DNA of 64,000 nt from NCBI GenBank assembly GCA_964619585.1, contig CAZUCO010000002.1:128390-192389 (forward strand). The letters run 5' to 3'. The DNA comes from JASLCR01 sp964619585 (GTDB taxonomy: Bacteria; Patescibacteriota; Saccharimonadia; Saccharimonadales; Saccharimonadaceae). Shown in pieces: positions 7,315 through 16,328 of the stretch. The notes under the pieces were generated by a model. That model did not search any database, was not told the DNA's origin, and saw only the letters and a program-made list of their open reading frames with translations. The position numbers and the translations under genes are program-made. The first letter of the stretch is position 1, and each line of letters opens with the position of its first letter.

Positions 7315-8880
7315 ATGCGGTTACTTAGGGTAGCAACTGTCACCGCTATAACTCTACTGCTTGTAGGTAGTCACTCTATGAGTGCTTCCGCCCTATCACC
7401 GACTGAGTCGCCTACTGTACCAGCAAAATCTCCTTTGAAAGTATCGGCCTACGCGATTTCATTGCAGCAATCGCCTAGGTCAGACGATCCGACTAAGCTT
7501 GAATATGTCGAGCGTCCGCAATACATCGAACTCATAAATGACTCAAACCAGCCAGTTGATCCTGCGGAATACAGCTTACGTGTTACCGATACCCATGGAG
7601 CTGTATTGGTGGATGCTGCAATAGAAAAACCTGGCGTTACTGGATACATAGAACCAGGTCAATTTATCACCCTTAGTTTCAATGGTGCAGTGGAAGGTGT
7701 CACATTTGATCTTTCGACTAGTCCAGCAGAGTTTCACTATCTGACCAAACCTTCAACAAGCCAGCTTGACCGCGAGTTCCAGTTGTTCCGGGGCGGAGTA
7801 GGGGTATATGCAAAAGCAGTTAAGCTAAAGCTTGATAATCCAGAGCCGCAGACTCGGCTTGTCTTTATGACGGTGACGGCAGAAGAACAGGCAAATGAAG
7901 CACGTGTTGTCTATGATGGGCCACTATATGTACCCAGACATGGATTTTCGCTTGCACCAATAGAAATCTTGGCCAATCCAAGTAATTGTGCGCCATTTGA
8001 TGTGTCCGCAAGTTGTAAAGAGTATGTTAAGTTCTATAATGCAGGCCCCAGCAAGGTGGACTTTGATGGGACACGTCTACGGGTTGGCTATCTAGGCCAG
8101 GCAAGTACTGCGCAAAATACGACGGCACTTAGCGGTGAGGTTGGGCCAAATCAGTATGCTTACTTTACTGTCGACATTACCAACAGCGGGGGATATGTAT
8201 GGCTGGAAGATGTGTATGGGGTATTGCCCTATGAAAACACTGTTGTTGCTTACCCTGACGCGAGCTCTACGACAAAAAAGGGAAAATCCTGGGCACTCAT
8301 AGATGGGACATGGCAATGGGCAGTACCGAATCCAGCTGGTCAAAACACGGGGCTTCCACAGGGAACTGAGCGGGGGAGCGCCTCGGAACGCACCCTGATG
8401 CCTTGTCGTGCTAATCAATTCCGTAATCCGGAAACAAACCGTTGCAAGCGTGTTGACTCGACTGCTTCGTCGCTAACGCCGTGTGCATCTAATCAGTACC
8501 GTAATCCTGAGACAAATAGATGTCGTCTTGTAGGAGGCAGTGCGTCGAGTGGCTTGAAACCATGTGAAACTAATCAGTTTAGAAATCCAGATACAAATCG
8601 ATGTAAATCACTGGTAGCAACTGCATCGAGTCTTAAGCCATGTGAAAAAGATCAAGAACGTAACCCCACAACTAACCGCTGTCGAAAAAGTACAGCAAGT
8701 ATGATGCCGCTTGCTGATTTTCCGATCGAAAGAAACGCATCAACAGACCAGACAGACTCTCTAGGCTGGGTAGCGTTCGCCGGTGTTGGTGCACTTGCAG
8801 CGGGGTATGGTGGCTGGGAGTGGCGCTATGAAATTGCGAATCTTTTTCGTAAACTAAAGAGATTAGTCACAAAGCAATGA
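7315..8880 (+). CDS. Secreted, membrane-anchored surface protein with four C..NRC repeats
   Basis: A 521-aa exported protein with an N-terminal signal peptide (RLLRVATVTAITLLLVGSHSMSASA) and a C-terminal membrane helix (GWVAFAGVGALAAGYGGWEW) followed by a basic tail. Residues ~45-150 and ~215-330 look like two lamin-tail-like beta domains (YIELINDSNQPVDPAEYSLRV; EYVKFYNAGPSKVDFDGTRLRVGY). Between ~360 and 460 are four repeats of about 25-29 aa with the core PC..NQ.RNP.TNRC(K/R). Each repeat has two Cys, suggesting small disulfide-locked units on a stalk. A TATACT -10-like box lies at 7299-7304. The stop overlaps the ruvC start. Function unknown; a cell-surface or adhesion role is an inference from architecture. 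Confidence 0.8.
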   Translation: MRLLRVATVTAITLLLVGSHSMSASALSPTESPTVPAKSPLKVSAYAISLQQSPRSDDPTKLEYVERPQYIELINDSNQPVDPAEYSLRVTDTHGAVLVDAAIEKPGVTGYIEPGQFITLSFNGAVEGVTFDLSTSPAEFHYLTKPSTSQLDREFQLFRGGVGVYAKAVKLKLDNPEPQTRLVFMTVTAEEQANEARVVYDGPLYVPRHGFSLAPIEILANPSNCAPFDVSASCKEYVKFYNAGPSKVDFDGTRLRVGYLGQASTAQNTTALSGEVGPNQYAYFTVDITNSGGYVWLEDVYGVLPYENTVVAYPDASSTTKKGKSWALIDGTWQWAVPNPAGQNTGLPQGTERGSASERTLMPCRANQFRNPETNRCKRVDSTASSLTPCASNQYRNPETNRCRLVGGSASSGLKPCETNQFRNPDTNRCKSLVATASSLKPCEKDQERNPTTNRCRKSTASMMPLADFPIERNASTDQTDSLGWVAFAGVGALAAGYGGWEWRYEIANLFRKLKRLVTKQ

Positions 8881-9365
8881 GAATTATCGGTATTGATCCA
8901 GGCACGGGTATTTTGGGGTTCGGTGTTGTTGATGTAAATGGGAGTCGGATACGTATGGTGACGGCAGGTGTGATCAAGACACCTGCTCATACGCCACTCG
9001 ATGAGCGGCTCGAAGAGATTTATGACGGTCTCACGGAAATCATTGCGGAGACCAAGCCGGATACCATGAGTATCGAGAAGCTTTTCTTTGCGCGTAATGT
9101 AACTACCGCTATGAGCGTATCCCATGCTCGTGGTGTGGCGATGCTCGTCGGACGGAAAGCAAGACTACAGTTGGCTGAATATACCCCTCTTCAGATAAAA
9201 CAGACGTTGACTGGTTACGGCAAAGCAGACAAAAGGCAGGTCCAAGAGATGGTAAAACTTCAGCTTCAGCTTCAACAGGTCCCTAAACCGGACGATGCAG
9301 CCGACGCGCTGGCAGCAGCGATAACTCATGCGATGATGGTACGTCATTCAGCTGTTTCTCAGTGA
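8877..9365 (+). CDS. ruvC: Holliday junction endonuclease RuvC
   Basis: Resolves Holliday junctions with RuvAB. 162 aa, normal for the family, with an RNase H fold. Metal-binding acidic residues are visible: D in IIGIDPGTG near the N-terminus, E in SIEKLFFARN, and the pair in KPDDAADALAAAITH near the C-terminus. ATG 8877 overlaps the upstream stop by four bases, so translation is probably coupled. It is separated from ruvA and ruvB by a penicillin-binding protein gene, all in the same direction. Confidence 0.97.
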   Translation: MRIIGIDPGTGILGFGVVDVNGSRIRMVTAGVIKTPAHTPLDERLEEIYDGLTEIIAETKPDTMSIEKLFFARNVTTAMSVSHARGVAMLVGRKARLQLAEYTPLQIKQTLTGYGKADKRQVQEMVKLQLQLQQVPKPDDAADALAAAITHAMMVRHSAVSQ

Positions 9366-9385
9366 TTTTGCTATACTGTAGCTAG

Positions 9386-11743
9386 ATGTACAGAAAAGGA
9401 CGATATACAAAAAAAAAGGGCCCAGTCGCTAGTACAAAGTACTTTTTGAAGCGGCGCTGGAAATGGTGGAAAGCATTGCCACGTTGGAAGAAGATACTCT
9501 ACGCAGCCGGTCCACTGCTCGCGTTCCTCATCATTGTTCCTATTGCTACGTATGCGTATTATTACAACTATATTTCCGACATTGACAAACTACTCAACAA
9601 GAACAATACAGGTATCGTACTTCTCGATCGCAACGGCAAATCATTCTTTAGTATTCAAAATGCCAGACATCGCGACCTTGTAAAGCTTAAAGATATAAGT
9701 GACAATACCGAACACGCGCTTTTAGCGGCCGAAGATAAAGATTTCTATCGACATGGTGGCTTCTCGATTCCTGGCTACGCACGAGCTCTCACGAGCATGG
9801 TGACAACAGGATCTATCCAAGGAGGTGGGTCTACACTGACTCTACAGCTTGCGAAAAACACACTTCTGACTGGTAACCAGAGCTTCCTGCGTAAGTATCA
9901 GGAGTTGACTATTGCGGTTGCGATCGAGCAACGATATTCAAAAGACGAGATCCTCGAGATGTATCTCAACTCAGTGTATTACGGTGAAAATGCCTTTGGT
10001 ATCGAAGATGCTGGAAAGACCTATTTCAATAAAACTCCTGCACAGTTGACGCTTGCCGAGTCTGCCATGATAGTCGGTGTTTTACCGGCACCAAATGCCT
10101 ATTCTCCTATTTCCGGCACTCTGGCGTATGCCAAAGAGCGACAGCAATATGTGCTCGAACGGATGGTTGCAGACGGCTACATTACTAGTGCGCAAAAAGA
10201 TGCTGCCTTAGCCGAGAAACTACGTTATGCAAAACAGGCCACTGTCAAGAATGAAGCACCACACTTTACTGACATGATACTCAGCGATTTGTATAAGAAG
10301 TATGGGGAAGAGGTGGTTAAGCGTTCTGGCTATCAGGTCAAAACAACACTTGATCTTAAGCTGCAGAAAATCGCCAATACGGCAGTTGCAAATAACATGG
10401 AACATATCACGATGAACGGTGGCTCAAATGCGAGTATGGTTGCGATTGATCCAAAGACTGGTGGCATCCGAGCGCTGGTCGGAAGTGCAGACTACAACAA
10501 CCCTAAGTTTGGTAAGGTCAATATGGCTACATCTCCACGTCAGCCAGGCTCTACATTTAAGCCAATCTACTACAGTGATGCATTGGCGCGTGGAGTGATT
10601 ACGCCGGCGACAGTACTCAAGGATACGCAGGCCGAAAAAGCAACATTTGGTGGCTATGATGTATACAACTACGACCGACAATTCCGTGGTAATGTTACTG
10701 CTCGCCAAGCTCTCGACTGGTCGCTCAATATTCCTGCGGTCTCGGTGATGAAGAAGGTGGGTGGACCTGAGCGCGCGATCGAAGTAGCGAAAGATCTGGG
10801 AATTTCAACGCTCGATGACAAAAAAACCTACGGACTTTCACTTGCGATCGGAAGTGGTGAGATACCGGTAACTGAAATGACAAATGCGTATGCAACATTT
10901 GCCAATGCCGGCACATACAATGCACTGGCAAGTATCCAGTCTATTGATGATAAATACGACAAAACAATCTACACCGCAAGTGTTAATCAACACCGTACTA
11001 TCAGCGAGCAAGGCGCTTACTTACTATCAGATATTTTGAGTGACAATCAAACCCGTTCATCTTTCTTCGGCAGCGCGCTAAATGTCGTAGGTACAGACTA
11101 CCAGACTAAGAAAGTTGCCGTCAAAACAGGTACGACCGATGACCTACGTGATGCATGGACGATCGGGTATACACCTGATATCGCCATTGGTGTATGGGTA
11201 GGGAATAATGACAATGCCAAGATGCTCAGTGGTGGTTCCGATATGGCTGGTCCAATATGGCGCGAGGCTATGGGACAAGCAATTGGATCAGGAAATCCAA
11301 GCTTCACTCGACCAAGTGGTATTGTCGAACGAACAGTATGTACTGAGATGGGATCACGGACGGATGTTTTCCTGTCGACAAATGTTCCAGATGAATGTAA
11401 GAAACAGACAACTCCAAAGCCACCAAAAGAACAGCAGCCAAAAGAGGAACCTAAATGTACCGTTGCTGGCAAAGAAAGCCTCAAGGCGAGTGACCCAAAT
11501 TGTAAAGAAGACATGTGTGAAATTGCAGGCCTTGAAGATTTAGCTGCCAACGATCCAAACTGTGTCGAGCCAAGCGACACGGATAATGACGGTGTTGTAG
11601 ATGCTAACGATCAATGTCCAAATACACCTCCAGGGAGTACTGTAGATACAAATGGGTGTGCTGCGGGTGAGGTACCAAGCGGAGGAGGCGGAGGTACGCC
11701 CCAAGGCCAGCTCCGTCGCCAGATCACGCAAGGTGTGTCATAA
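9386..11743 (+). CDS. Class A penicillin-binding protein (transglycosylase/transpeptidase) with TSP3-like tail
   Basis: A bifunctional peptidoglycan synthase of 785 aa. A basic cytoplasmic head (residues 1-35) is followed by one membrane anchor (ILYAAGPLLAFLIIVPIATYAY). The GT51 transglycosylase domain has AAEDKDFYRHGGFS with its catalytic Glu, GGGSTLTLQLAKN and KDEILEMYLNSVYYG. The transpeptidase domain has the active-site serine in RQPGSTFKP, SLN in DWSLNIPAV, and KTGTTDD. The tail is lysine/proline-rich, then has two CTVAGKESL..DPNCKED-type Cys units, then a thrombospondin-type-3 calcium motif (DTDNDGVVDANDQCPNTPPG) and a Gly-rich end. TATACT at 9372-9377, eight bases before the ATG, suggests a leaderless start. 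Confidence 0.95.
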   Translation: MYRKGRYTKKKGPVASTKYFLKRRWKWWKALPRWKKILYAAGPLLAFLIIVPIATYAYYYNYISDIDKLLNKNNTGIVLLDRNGKSFFSIQNARHRDLVKLKDISDNTEHALLAAEDKDFYRHGGFSIPGYARALTSMVTTGSIQGGGSTLTLQLAKNTLLTGNQSFLRKYQELTIAVAIEQRYSKDEILEMYLNSVYYGENAFGIEDAGKTYFNKTPAQLTLAESAMIVGVLPAPNAYSPISGTLAYAKERQQYVLERMVADGYITSAQKDAALAEKLRYAKQATVKNEAPHFTDMILSDLYKKYGEEVVKRSGYQVKTTLDLKLQKIANTAVANNMEHITMNGGSNASMVAIDPKTGGIRALVGSADYNNPKFGKVNMATSPRQPGSTFKPIYYSDALARGVITPATVLKDTQAEKATFGGYDVYNYDRQFRGNVTARQALDWSLNIPAVSVMKKVGGPERAIEVAKDLGISTLDDKKTYGLSLAIGSGEIPVTEMTNAYATFANAGTYNALASIQSIDDKYDKTIYTASVNQHRTISEQGAYLLSDILSDNQTRSSFFGSALNVVGTDYQTKKVAVKTGTTDDLRDAWTIGYTPDIAIGVWVGNNDNAKMLSGGSDMAGPIWREAMGQAIGSGNPSFTRPSGIVERTVCTEMGSRTDVFLSTNVPDECKKQTTPKPPKEQQPKEEPKCTVAGKESLKASDPNCKEDMCEIAGLEDLAANDPNCVEPSDTDNDGVVDANDQCPNTPPGSTVDTNGCAAGEVPSGGGGGTPQGQLRRQITQGVS

Positions 11744-11752
11744 TACTACCTA

Positions 11753-12328
11753 ATGATTGCTCACGTATCTGGTGTTGTTGCCGAAAAGTTTGCTAACTCT
11801 GTGATCGTTGACGTTCACGGTGTGGGGTATGAAATACAAGTTCCTTTGGGAGACTATGAGCAGGCTATGCTTCATGACGAAGTGAAATTCTATACGTATC
11901 ATCATATCCGCGAACAGTCACAAGACTTGTTTGGGTTTAGCAGTTTGGCAGCGAAGAAATTGTTTGAGCTGCTTATTACTGTGCAAGGGATCGGGCCGAA
12001 AGCGGCACTATCTATCCTGAGTCTTGGCGATAGCGAGACGGTGCGAAATGCCATTGCAAATAGTGATACGGCGTATATTTCCAAGGCAAGTGGTGTTGGT
12101 AAAAAGTCAGCTGAACGCGTAGTAGTTGATCTGCACGACAAGGTTGGTTTGGCGCTACGTAACAACAATGACGTACTTGGCAATTCGCAGTTAGTAACAG
12201 CAAATGATGAAGCCCTCGAGGCGCTAATGGCGCTCGGCTACAGTCTCAATGACGCCACACAGGCGCTTGAAGGCGTATCAACTGACCTATCGACGGCTGA
12301 TCGTGTGACGGAGGCATTGAAGCAGTGA
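11753..12328 (+). CDS. ruvA: Holliday junction branch migration protein RuvA
   Basis: DNA-binding subunit of the RuvAB branch-migration motor, 191 aa. Domain I is an OB fold (MIAHVSGVVAEKFANSVIVDVHGVGYEIQVPL); domain II has two helix-hairpin-helix motifs (LITVQGIGPKAALSIL and ISKASGVGKKSAERVVVDL); domain III is the C-terminal three-helix UBA-like part (NDEALEALMALGYSLNDATQAL) that contacts RuvB. It starts nine bases after the PBP stop, and its stop overlaps the GTG of the next gene by four bases. Confidence 0.97.
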   Translation: MIAHVSGVVAEKFANSVIVDVHGVGYEIQVPLGDYEQAMLHDEVKFYTYHHIREQSQDLFGFSSLAAKKLFELLITVQGIGPKAALSILSLGDSETVRNAIANSDTAYISKASGVGKKSAERVVVDLHDKVGLALRNNNDVLGNSQLVTANDEALEALMALGYSLNDATQALEGVSTDLSTADRVTEALKQ

Positions 12329-12654
12329 CGCAAAGAGTGAAGATTAGTACTTTTGCTCCTATTGCCTCTGCTAATGCTGTGCGTGAGGCTCTTGGCAAAG
12401 CAGGCGCCGGCAGTATTGGAGAGTACAGTTTTTGTAGTTTTTCAGTTGCTGGAAAAGGACGCTTTCTACCTTCCGACAAAGCAAATCCTCATATTGGCCG
12501 GCAAGGTATGCTTGAAGAGGTTGATGAAGAACGAATTGAAGTGGTATGTGATAGGGCGGATGCACGCAAAATTATTTCTGCCATGAAAGAAGCTCATCCT
12601 TACGAAGAGGTAGCATTTGATATTGTACCTTTGTTGAATGAAGAGGATCTATAA
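12325..12654 (+). CDS. Stand-alone NIF3/YqfO-type PII-like domain protein
   Basis: A 109-aa protein resembling the CutA/PII-like domain that is inserted in some NIF3 proteins (YqfO) and also exists alone. Typical segments are KISTFAPIASANAVREALGKAGAGSIGEYSFCSFSVAGKGRF, then GKANPHIG-like text (SDKANPHIGRQG), and the C-terminal MKEAHPYEEVAFDIVPL; the HPYEE(V/P) motif is the best marker. It starts with GTG overlapping the ruvA stop (GTGA) and its TAA shares a base with the ruvB ATG, so it is translationally locked between ruvA and ruvB. The molecular role is unknown; the context suggests co-production with RuvAB. Confidence 0.85.
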   Translation: MTQRVKISTFAPIASANAVREALGKAGAGSIGEYSFCSFSVAGKGRFLPSDKANPHIGRQGMLEEVDEERIEVVCDRADARKIISAMKEAHPYEEVAFDIVPLLNEEDL

Positions 12655-13652
12655 TGGCAATTGAACGAATCGTCGATACTGGCATTCATGACGAAGATAG
12701 TGACGAGCAGGTTATTGAAGTAACATTGCGTCCGCAAAGTTTTGATGAGTATATTGGCCAAGAGCGATTGAAGAAAAACCTCAAACTCGCGATTGCAGCG
12801 GCGAAAAAACGCGGCGAGCCGATCGACCACGTGCTACTCTATGGCCCGCCTGGGCTTGGTAAGACGACCATGGCAAGTGTAATCGCCAATGAAATGGGGG
12901 TAGGACTCCGCGTAACGGCTGGTCCGGCGATTGAGCGCGCGGGTGACCTTGCGAGTATTCTGACCAATCTACAGGACGGAGATATTCTCTTCATTGATGA
13001 GATTCACCGCCTAAGTCGTGCGGTTGAAGAAGTACTTTATAGTGCGATGGAAGACTACAAACTTGATATTGTGATAGGTAAAGGTCCGGCAGCACGCAGT
13101 GTGCGGCTTGACCTGCCGAAATTTACCGTCATTGGCGCGACAACGCGGACAGGTAGCTTAGCGGCACCACTTCGTGACCGCTTCGGGCATATCCACAGAC
13201 TTGAATTTTATACGGCTGATGAAATTGCTCAGATCATCACACGTGCCGCGAAGATCCTACAAACAGATATTCGTCCGGGTTCGGCAGCTATGCTGTCAAG
13301 CCGTGCTCGGCTTACGCCACGTATTGCTAATCGTCTTCTCAAGCGAGTTCGCGACTATGCCGATGTAAATGGTGACGGTATTATTGATACTGTAATTACG
13401 ACTGATGCACTTAGCTTACTTGAAATTGACGAGCTTGGTCTTGATGCAGCAGATCGCAATATGTTACGGCAGATCATTGAGAATTATAGTGACCGAGCAG
13501 TAGGCCTCAATACAATTGCCGCTCTGACCGGTGACGAAGTAAGCACTATTGAAGATTACTACGAACCGTATCTAATGCAGATTGGTTTTATTGAGCGGAC
13601 GCCTCGAGGGCGTGTGGTGACACCAAAAGCCAGAAAACATCTTGAGAAATGA
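12654..13652 (+). CDS. ruvB: Holliday junction helicase RuvB
   Basis: AAA+ motor of branch migration, 332 aa. The N-terminal linker contains LRPQSFDEYIGQERLKKNL, then Walker A GPPGLGKTTMA, the RuvB-specific TAGPAIERAGDLASILTNL, Walker B ILFIDEIHRL, sensor 1 IGATTRTG, the arginine finger region in PLRDRFG, and a C-terminal winged helix (GLNTIAALTGDEVSTIEDYYEPYLMQIGFIERTPRGR) for DNA binding. All catalytic motifs are intact. Last gene of the ruvA unit. Confidence 0.98.
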   Translation: MAIERIVDTGIHDEDSDEQVIEVTLRPQSFDEYIGQERLKKNLKLAIAAAKKRGEPIDHVLLYGPPGLGKTTMASVIANEMGVGLRVTAGPAIERAGDLASILTNLQDGDILFIDEIHRLSRAVEEVLYSAMEDYKLDIVIGKGPAARSVRLDLPKFTVIGATTRTGSLAAPLRDRFGHIHRLEFYTADEIAQIITRAAKILQTDIRPGSAAMLSSRARLTPRIANRLLKRVRDYADVNGDGIIDTVITTDALSLLEIDELGLDAADRNMLRQIIENYSDRAVGLNTIAALTGDEVSTIEDYYEPYLMQIGFIERTPRGRVVTPKARKHLEK

Positions 13653-13667
13653 TAAAATAGTAAAAGT

Positions 13668-14501
13668 ATGAATCCACAGTTTGAAGACCGAGGACAGTCA
13701 AAACCGATTGCCTATGATGCAAACGGCCAGCCACTCTATGCACAGCCACAAGCGCCCGGTGACCCTTCACCTTTCCAGGAGCCAAACCGCCCATCGCATG
13801 TGACTGCTGCACCAGAAGTTGCACCAGGTCAAAACTATGACCCGCAGCTGAGAACACAGTATGCAAATGAGCCCGGGGTTGTACATGCAACTCGCCAGGT
13901 TGAACCACCTAACTTTGAGATAAGCGACGAAGTTCGAAAGCGATATGAAGAGTCGAAACGCCGCTATCCAAATCTTAATATCAGCGAAGGTGAATTTGTT
14001 ATTCTTGATATTATTCGCCATCCTATTGGGCTTTTACTGCATCTCATCGGTGGCGGTATTGTGCTACTCGCACTGACAATTGTGCTAATTATTTATCCGG
14101 TTAATCCTGCTGCCGTGGGTCTGCCTGACTTTGGTATAGTTGCGCTTATCGCTGGCCTATTGATGGCGCTGGTTGGGCTAGGCACATTTATTGCGGTGTG
14201 GGTATATCTACAAAATCATTTTTATATGACTAACGAAAGTGTCATCCAGGAAATTCAGCATAGCCTGTTCTCTCGTTTCGAGCAGACCGTAAGCTTGGGA
14301 AGCATCGAGGATGCAAGCTTTAAACAAAGCGGTATATTGCAAACAGTACTCAACTACGGGACGATACGACTTAGTACAGAAGGCGAAGAAACAACTTATC
14401 GTTTTGCTTACGTGGCAAACCCACGCAAGCAGGTAGCAATTTTGAACAACGCTATCGAATCCTTTAAAAACGGTCGTGCCGTTGACCCGTACGAAACCTG
14501 A
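13668..14501 (+). CDS. Membrane protein with bacterial PH domain
   Basis: 277 aa in three parts: a Pro/Gln-rich, probably disordered head (residues 1-85), two membrane helices (about 118-142 and 150-178: LLLHLIGGGIVLLALTIVLIIY and IVALIAGLLMALVGLGTFIAVWVYL), and a C-terminal bPH2 domain (YMTNESVIQEIQHSLFSRFEQTVSLGSIEDAS... GTIRLSTEGEE). The last part matches the typical bPH pattern in which the strand after the helices carries TNxxV and SL..IEDV-like text. TAAAAT at 13653-13658 precedes the ATG by nine bases. Function unknown; PH-membrane proteins are common in CPR genomes. Confidence 0.8.
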   Translation: MNPQFEDRGQSKPIAYDANGQPLYAQPQAPGDPSPFQEPNRPSHVTAAPEVAPGQNYDPQLRTQYANEPGVVHATRQVEPPNFEISDEVRKRYEESKRRYPNLNISEGEFVILDIIRHPIGLLLHLIGGGIVLLALTIVLIIYPVNPAAVGLPDFGIVALIAGLLMALVGLGTFIAVWVYLQNHFYMTNESVIQEIQHSLFSRFEQTVSLGSIEDASFKQSGILQTVLNYGTIRLSTEGEETTYRFAYVANPRKQVAILNNAIESFKNGRAVDPYET

Positions 14502-14891
14502 TTACTTCGTACGATTTGTTTTTACAAAGTCTTCTTCGTTCTCAAGTATGGCACGAAGTGTATAGCCTTTGCAGCGACCATCGCTACAATTAGTTGGTTC
14601 GTAGCGGTAGCTTGAATCGGTGGTGCCTAATTTATTGCCCTTCGGGTCAGTGAAGAGGGCTTTGTCCATTGAGGTAAGGTTTTTTTCATCAATTGTCTGT
14701 GGGTAGAATTTGTTTTTGGCGTAGAATATATCTTCGAGATTGTAATACATTGCGTTAACGGCTGTCCGTCGTCGGTCATCGCGAGCCATACTCTGTACAT
14801 TGTTGAACTGACCCCAAAAAACCATACCAATGACGCCAAGCAAAACTATGATAAAGAGTAGCTCAAGGATGGTAAACCCACGTTGTTTCAT
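14502..14891 (-). CDS. Prepilin-like protein
   Basis: 129-aa protein with the class III signal KQRG|FTILELLFIIVLLGVIGMVFWG right at the N-terminus (Glu+5 present) and a soluble part including ARDDRRRTAVNAMYYNLEDIFYAKNKFYP, similar to pseudopilins. Two cysteines in NCSDGRCKGY near the C-terminus could form a short disulfide loop. On the opposite strand TATAAT lies eight bases before the ATG (leaderless). It is divergent from recA and convergent with the bPH protein, ending one base past it. Confidence 0.85.
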   Translation of the reverse strand: MKQRGFTILELLFIIVLLGVIGMVFWGQFNNVQSMARDDRRRTAVNAMYYNLEDIFYAKNKFYPQTIDEKNLTSMDKALFTDPKGNKLGTTDSSYRYEPTNCSDGRCKGYTLRAILENEEDFVKTNRTK

Positions 14892-14926
14892 TAGAGTCTA
14901 TTATAGCAAATTGCGCTAATAAAACG

Positions 14927-14932
14927 TATAAT
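14927..14932 (+). promoter_or_regulatory. -10 box of recA
   Basis: TATAAT 26 bases before the recA ATG, followed by a purine-rich AGAGAGGGG ribosome-binding site. No convincing -35 at 17 bases (TAGCAA) and no LexA-type palindrome is visible in the short divergent interval, so SOS control is not evident. Confidence 0.6.
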
Positions 14933-14958
14933 ATATAGAGACAAAGAGAGGGGAAATT

Positions 14959-15993
14959 ATGGCCAAAAAGGCAGAGAAACCAGCAGTGTCAACTGAGAAA
15001 CCGGACAATGAAGGTAAGTTAAAGGCACTTGGTCTTGCGATGGATCAGATCACTAAGCAGTTTGGTGATGGCTCGATTATGAAATTGGGTGAGCAGAAGA
15101 AGGCAAACGTAGAGCTACTGCCAAGTGGCGCACTTTCGCTTGACCTTGCACTTGGTGGCGGCTATCCAAAGGGTCGTATTATTGAGATCTATGGACCAGA
15201 GAGTTCTGGTAAAACGACACTAACGCTCCATGCAATTGCCGAGATTCAAAAGCAGGGTGGTACGGCTGCATTTATCGATGCGGAGCATGCTCTTGATCCT
15301 GCCTATGCAAAGAAACTTGGTGTAGATACCGATAACCTCCTAGTGAGCCAGCCAGACAATGGTGAGCAAGCACTCGAGATCGCAGAGACGCTCGTACGTT
15401 CAAATGCCGTCGATCTGATCGTTGTCGACTCGGTAGCAGCGCTCGTGCCACAAGCTGAGATCGATGGAGAGATGGGTGACAGCCATATGGGACTTCAGGC
15501 TCGTTTGATGAGTCAGGCACTTCGTAAGCTAACGGGTATTATCAACAAGAGCAAGGCGACGGTCATTTTCATTAACCAGATTCGTATGAAGATTGGCGTG
15601 ATGTTTGGTAATCCGGAGACGACTACGGGTGGTAATGCACTGAAGTTTTATGCATCTGTTCGTATGGATATTCGTCGTATTGGCCAGTTAAAGGTTGGCG
15701 AGGAGATAATCGGTAACCGTACTAAGGTGAAGATTGTGAAAAACAAGATCGCTCCGCCATTCCGTGTGGCTGAGTTTGACATTATGTACAATGAAGGTAT
15801 CTCAAAGACTGGTGACGTACTTGATCTTGCGGCACTGCACGGTATCGTCGGCAAATCTGGTGCATGGTATGACTACAAGGATGGCAAAATCGGCCAAGGT
15901 CGCGAAGCAGTAAAGGTGTATCTCAAGGAAAATCCAAAAGTGCTTGCTGAGATCGAAAAGGAAGTTAGAGAAAAAGTTGCCGAGGAAGAGTAA
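14959..15993 (+). CDS. recA: Recombinase RecA
   Basis: Strand-exchange ATPase of homologous recombination, 344 aa, near the normal length. Walker A GPESSGKTT is at residues 79-87; Walker B is DLIVVDSVAAL; the L1/L2 DNA-binding region includes MGLQARLMSQALRKLTG and FINQIRMKIGVMFGNPETTTGGNALKFYASVRMDIRR. The C-terminal domain is short and ends in an acidic tail (VREKVAEEE). It has a good AGGGG site. Its TAA overlaps the ATG of the next gene (TAATG). Confidence 0.98.
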   Translation: MAKKAEKPAVSTEKPDNEGKLKALGLAMDQITKQFGDGSIMKLGEQKKANVELLPSGALSLDLALGGGYPKGRIIEIYGPESSGKTTLTLHAIAEIQKQGGTAAFIDAEHALDPAYAKKLGVDTDNLLVSQPDNGEQALEIAETLVRSNAVDLIVVDSVAALVPQAEIDGEMGDSHMGLQARLMSQALRKLTGIINKSKATVIFINQIRMKIGVMFGNPETTTGGNALKFYASVRMDIRRIGQLKVGEEIIGNRTKVKIVKNKIAPPFRVAEFDIMYNEGISKTGDVLDLAALHGIVGKSGAWYDYKDGKIGQGREAVKVYLKENPKVLAEIEKEVREKVAEEE

Positions 15994-16328
15994 TGTCGAG
16001 CTCTACAACGCTTGATGATCTCATAGCCGCCGATACGCTGAAGAAGCTCCAGGCCTATGTAAAGAGAACGGGTAAAGAGCGTGGATTCTCTGATGAAACA
16101 ATTCAAGACTCTTTTATGCTCCTTGTGGAGGAAATAGGGGAGGTGGCCAAAGCTTTACGTCCTCTTCATGGAGTAAAAACAGCTAGTGACTCAGTTCAGA
16201 GTGAGCTTTCGCACGAGCTAGCCGATGTTCAGCTACTGCTTTTAAGCTTGTGCAATAAGCTCGATATTAATCTTGCTGATGCAGTGATTGCAAAAGAGAA
16301 GAAAAACCGTAAGCGGACATGGAATTGA
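15993..16328 (+). CDS. MazG-like nucleotide pyrophosphohydrolase
   Basis: 111 aa, single MazG-type domain. It has the EEIGEVAKAL helix (EExxE) and the second metal-binding helix HELADVQLLLLSLCNKL (ExxD), which coordinate Mg2+ in all-alpha NTP pyrophosphatases. Such proteins hydrolyse (d)NTPs to NMP and PPi, often as house-cleaning enzymes. It is wedged between recA and recX with overlapping or abutting codons, a placement that would couple a nucleotide-pool function to recombination genes. Confidence 0.85.
   Translation: MSSSTTLDDLIAADTLKKLQAYVKRTGKERGFSDETIQDSFMLLVEEIGEVAKALRPLHGVKTASDSVQSELSHELADVQLLLLSLCNKLDINLADAVIAKEKKNRKRTWN

Noticed and set aside
14892..14958. LexA/SOS box before recA
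   Set aside because: No GAAC-N4-GTTC or CTG-N10-CAG palindrome can be found in the divergent interval.
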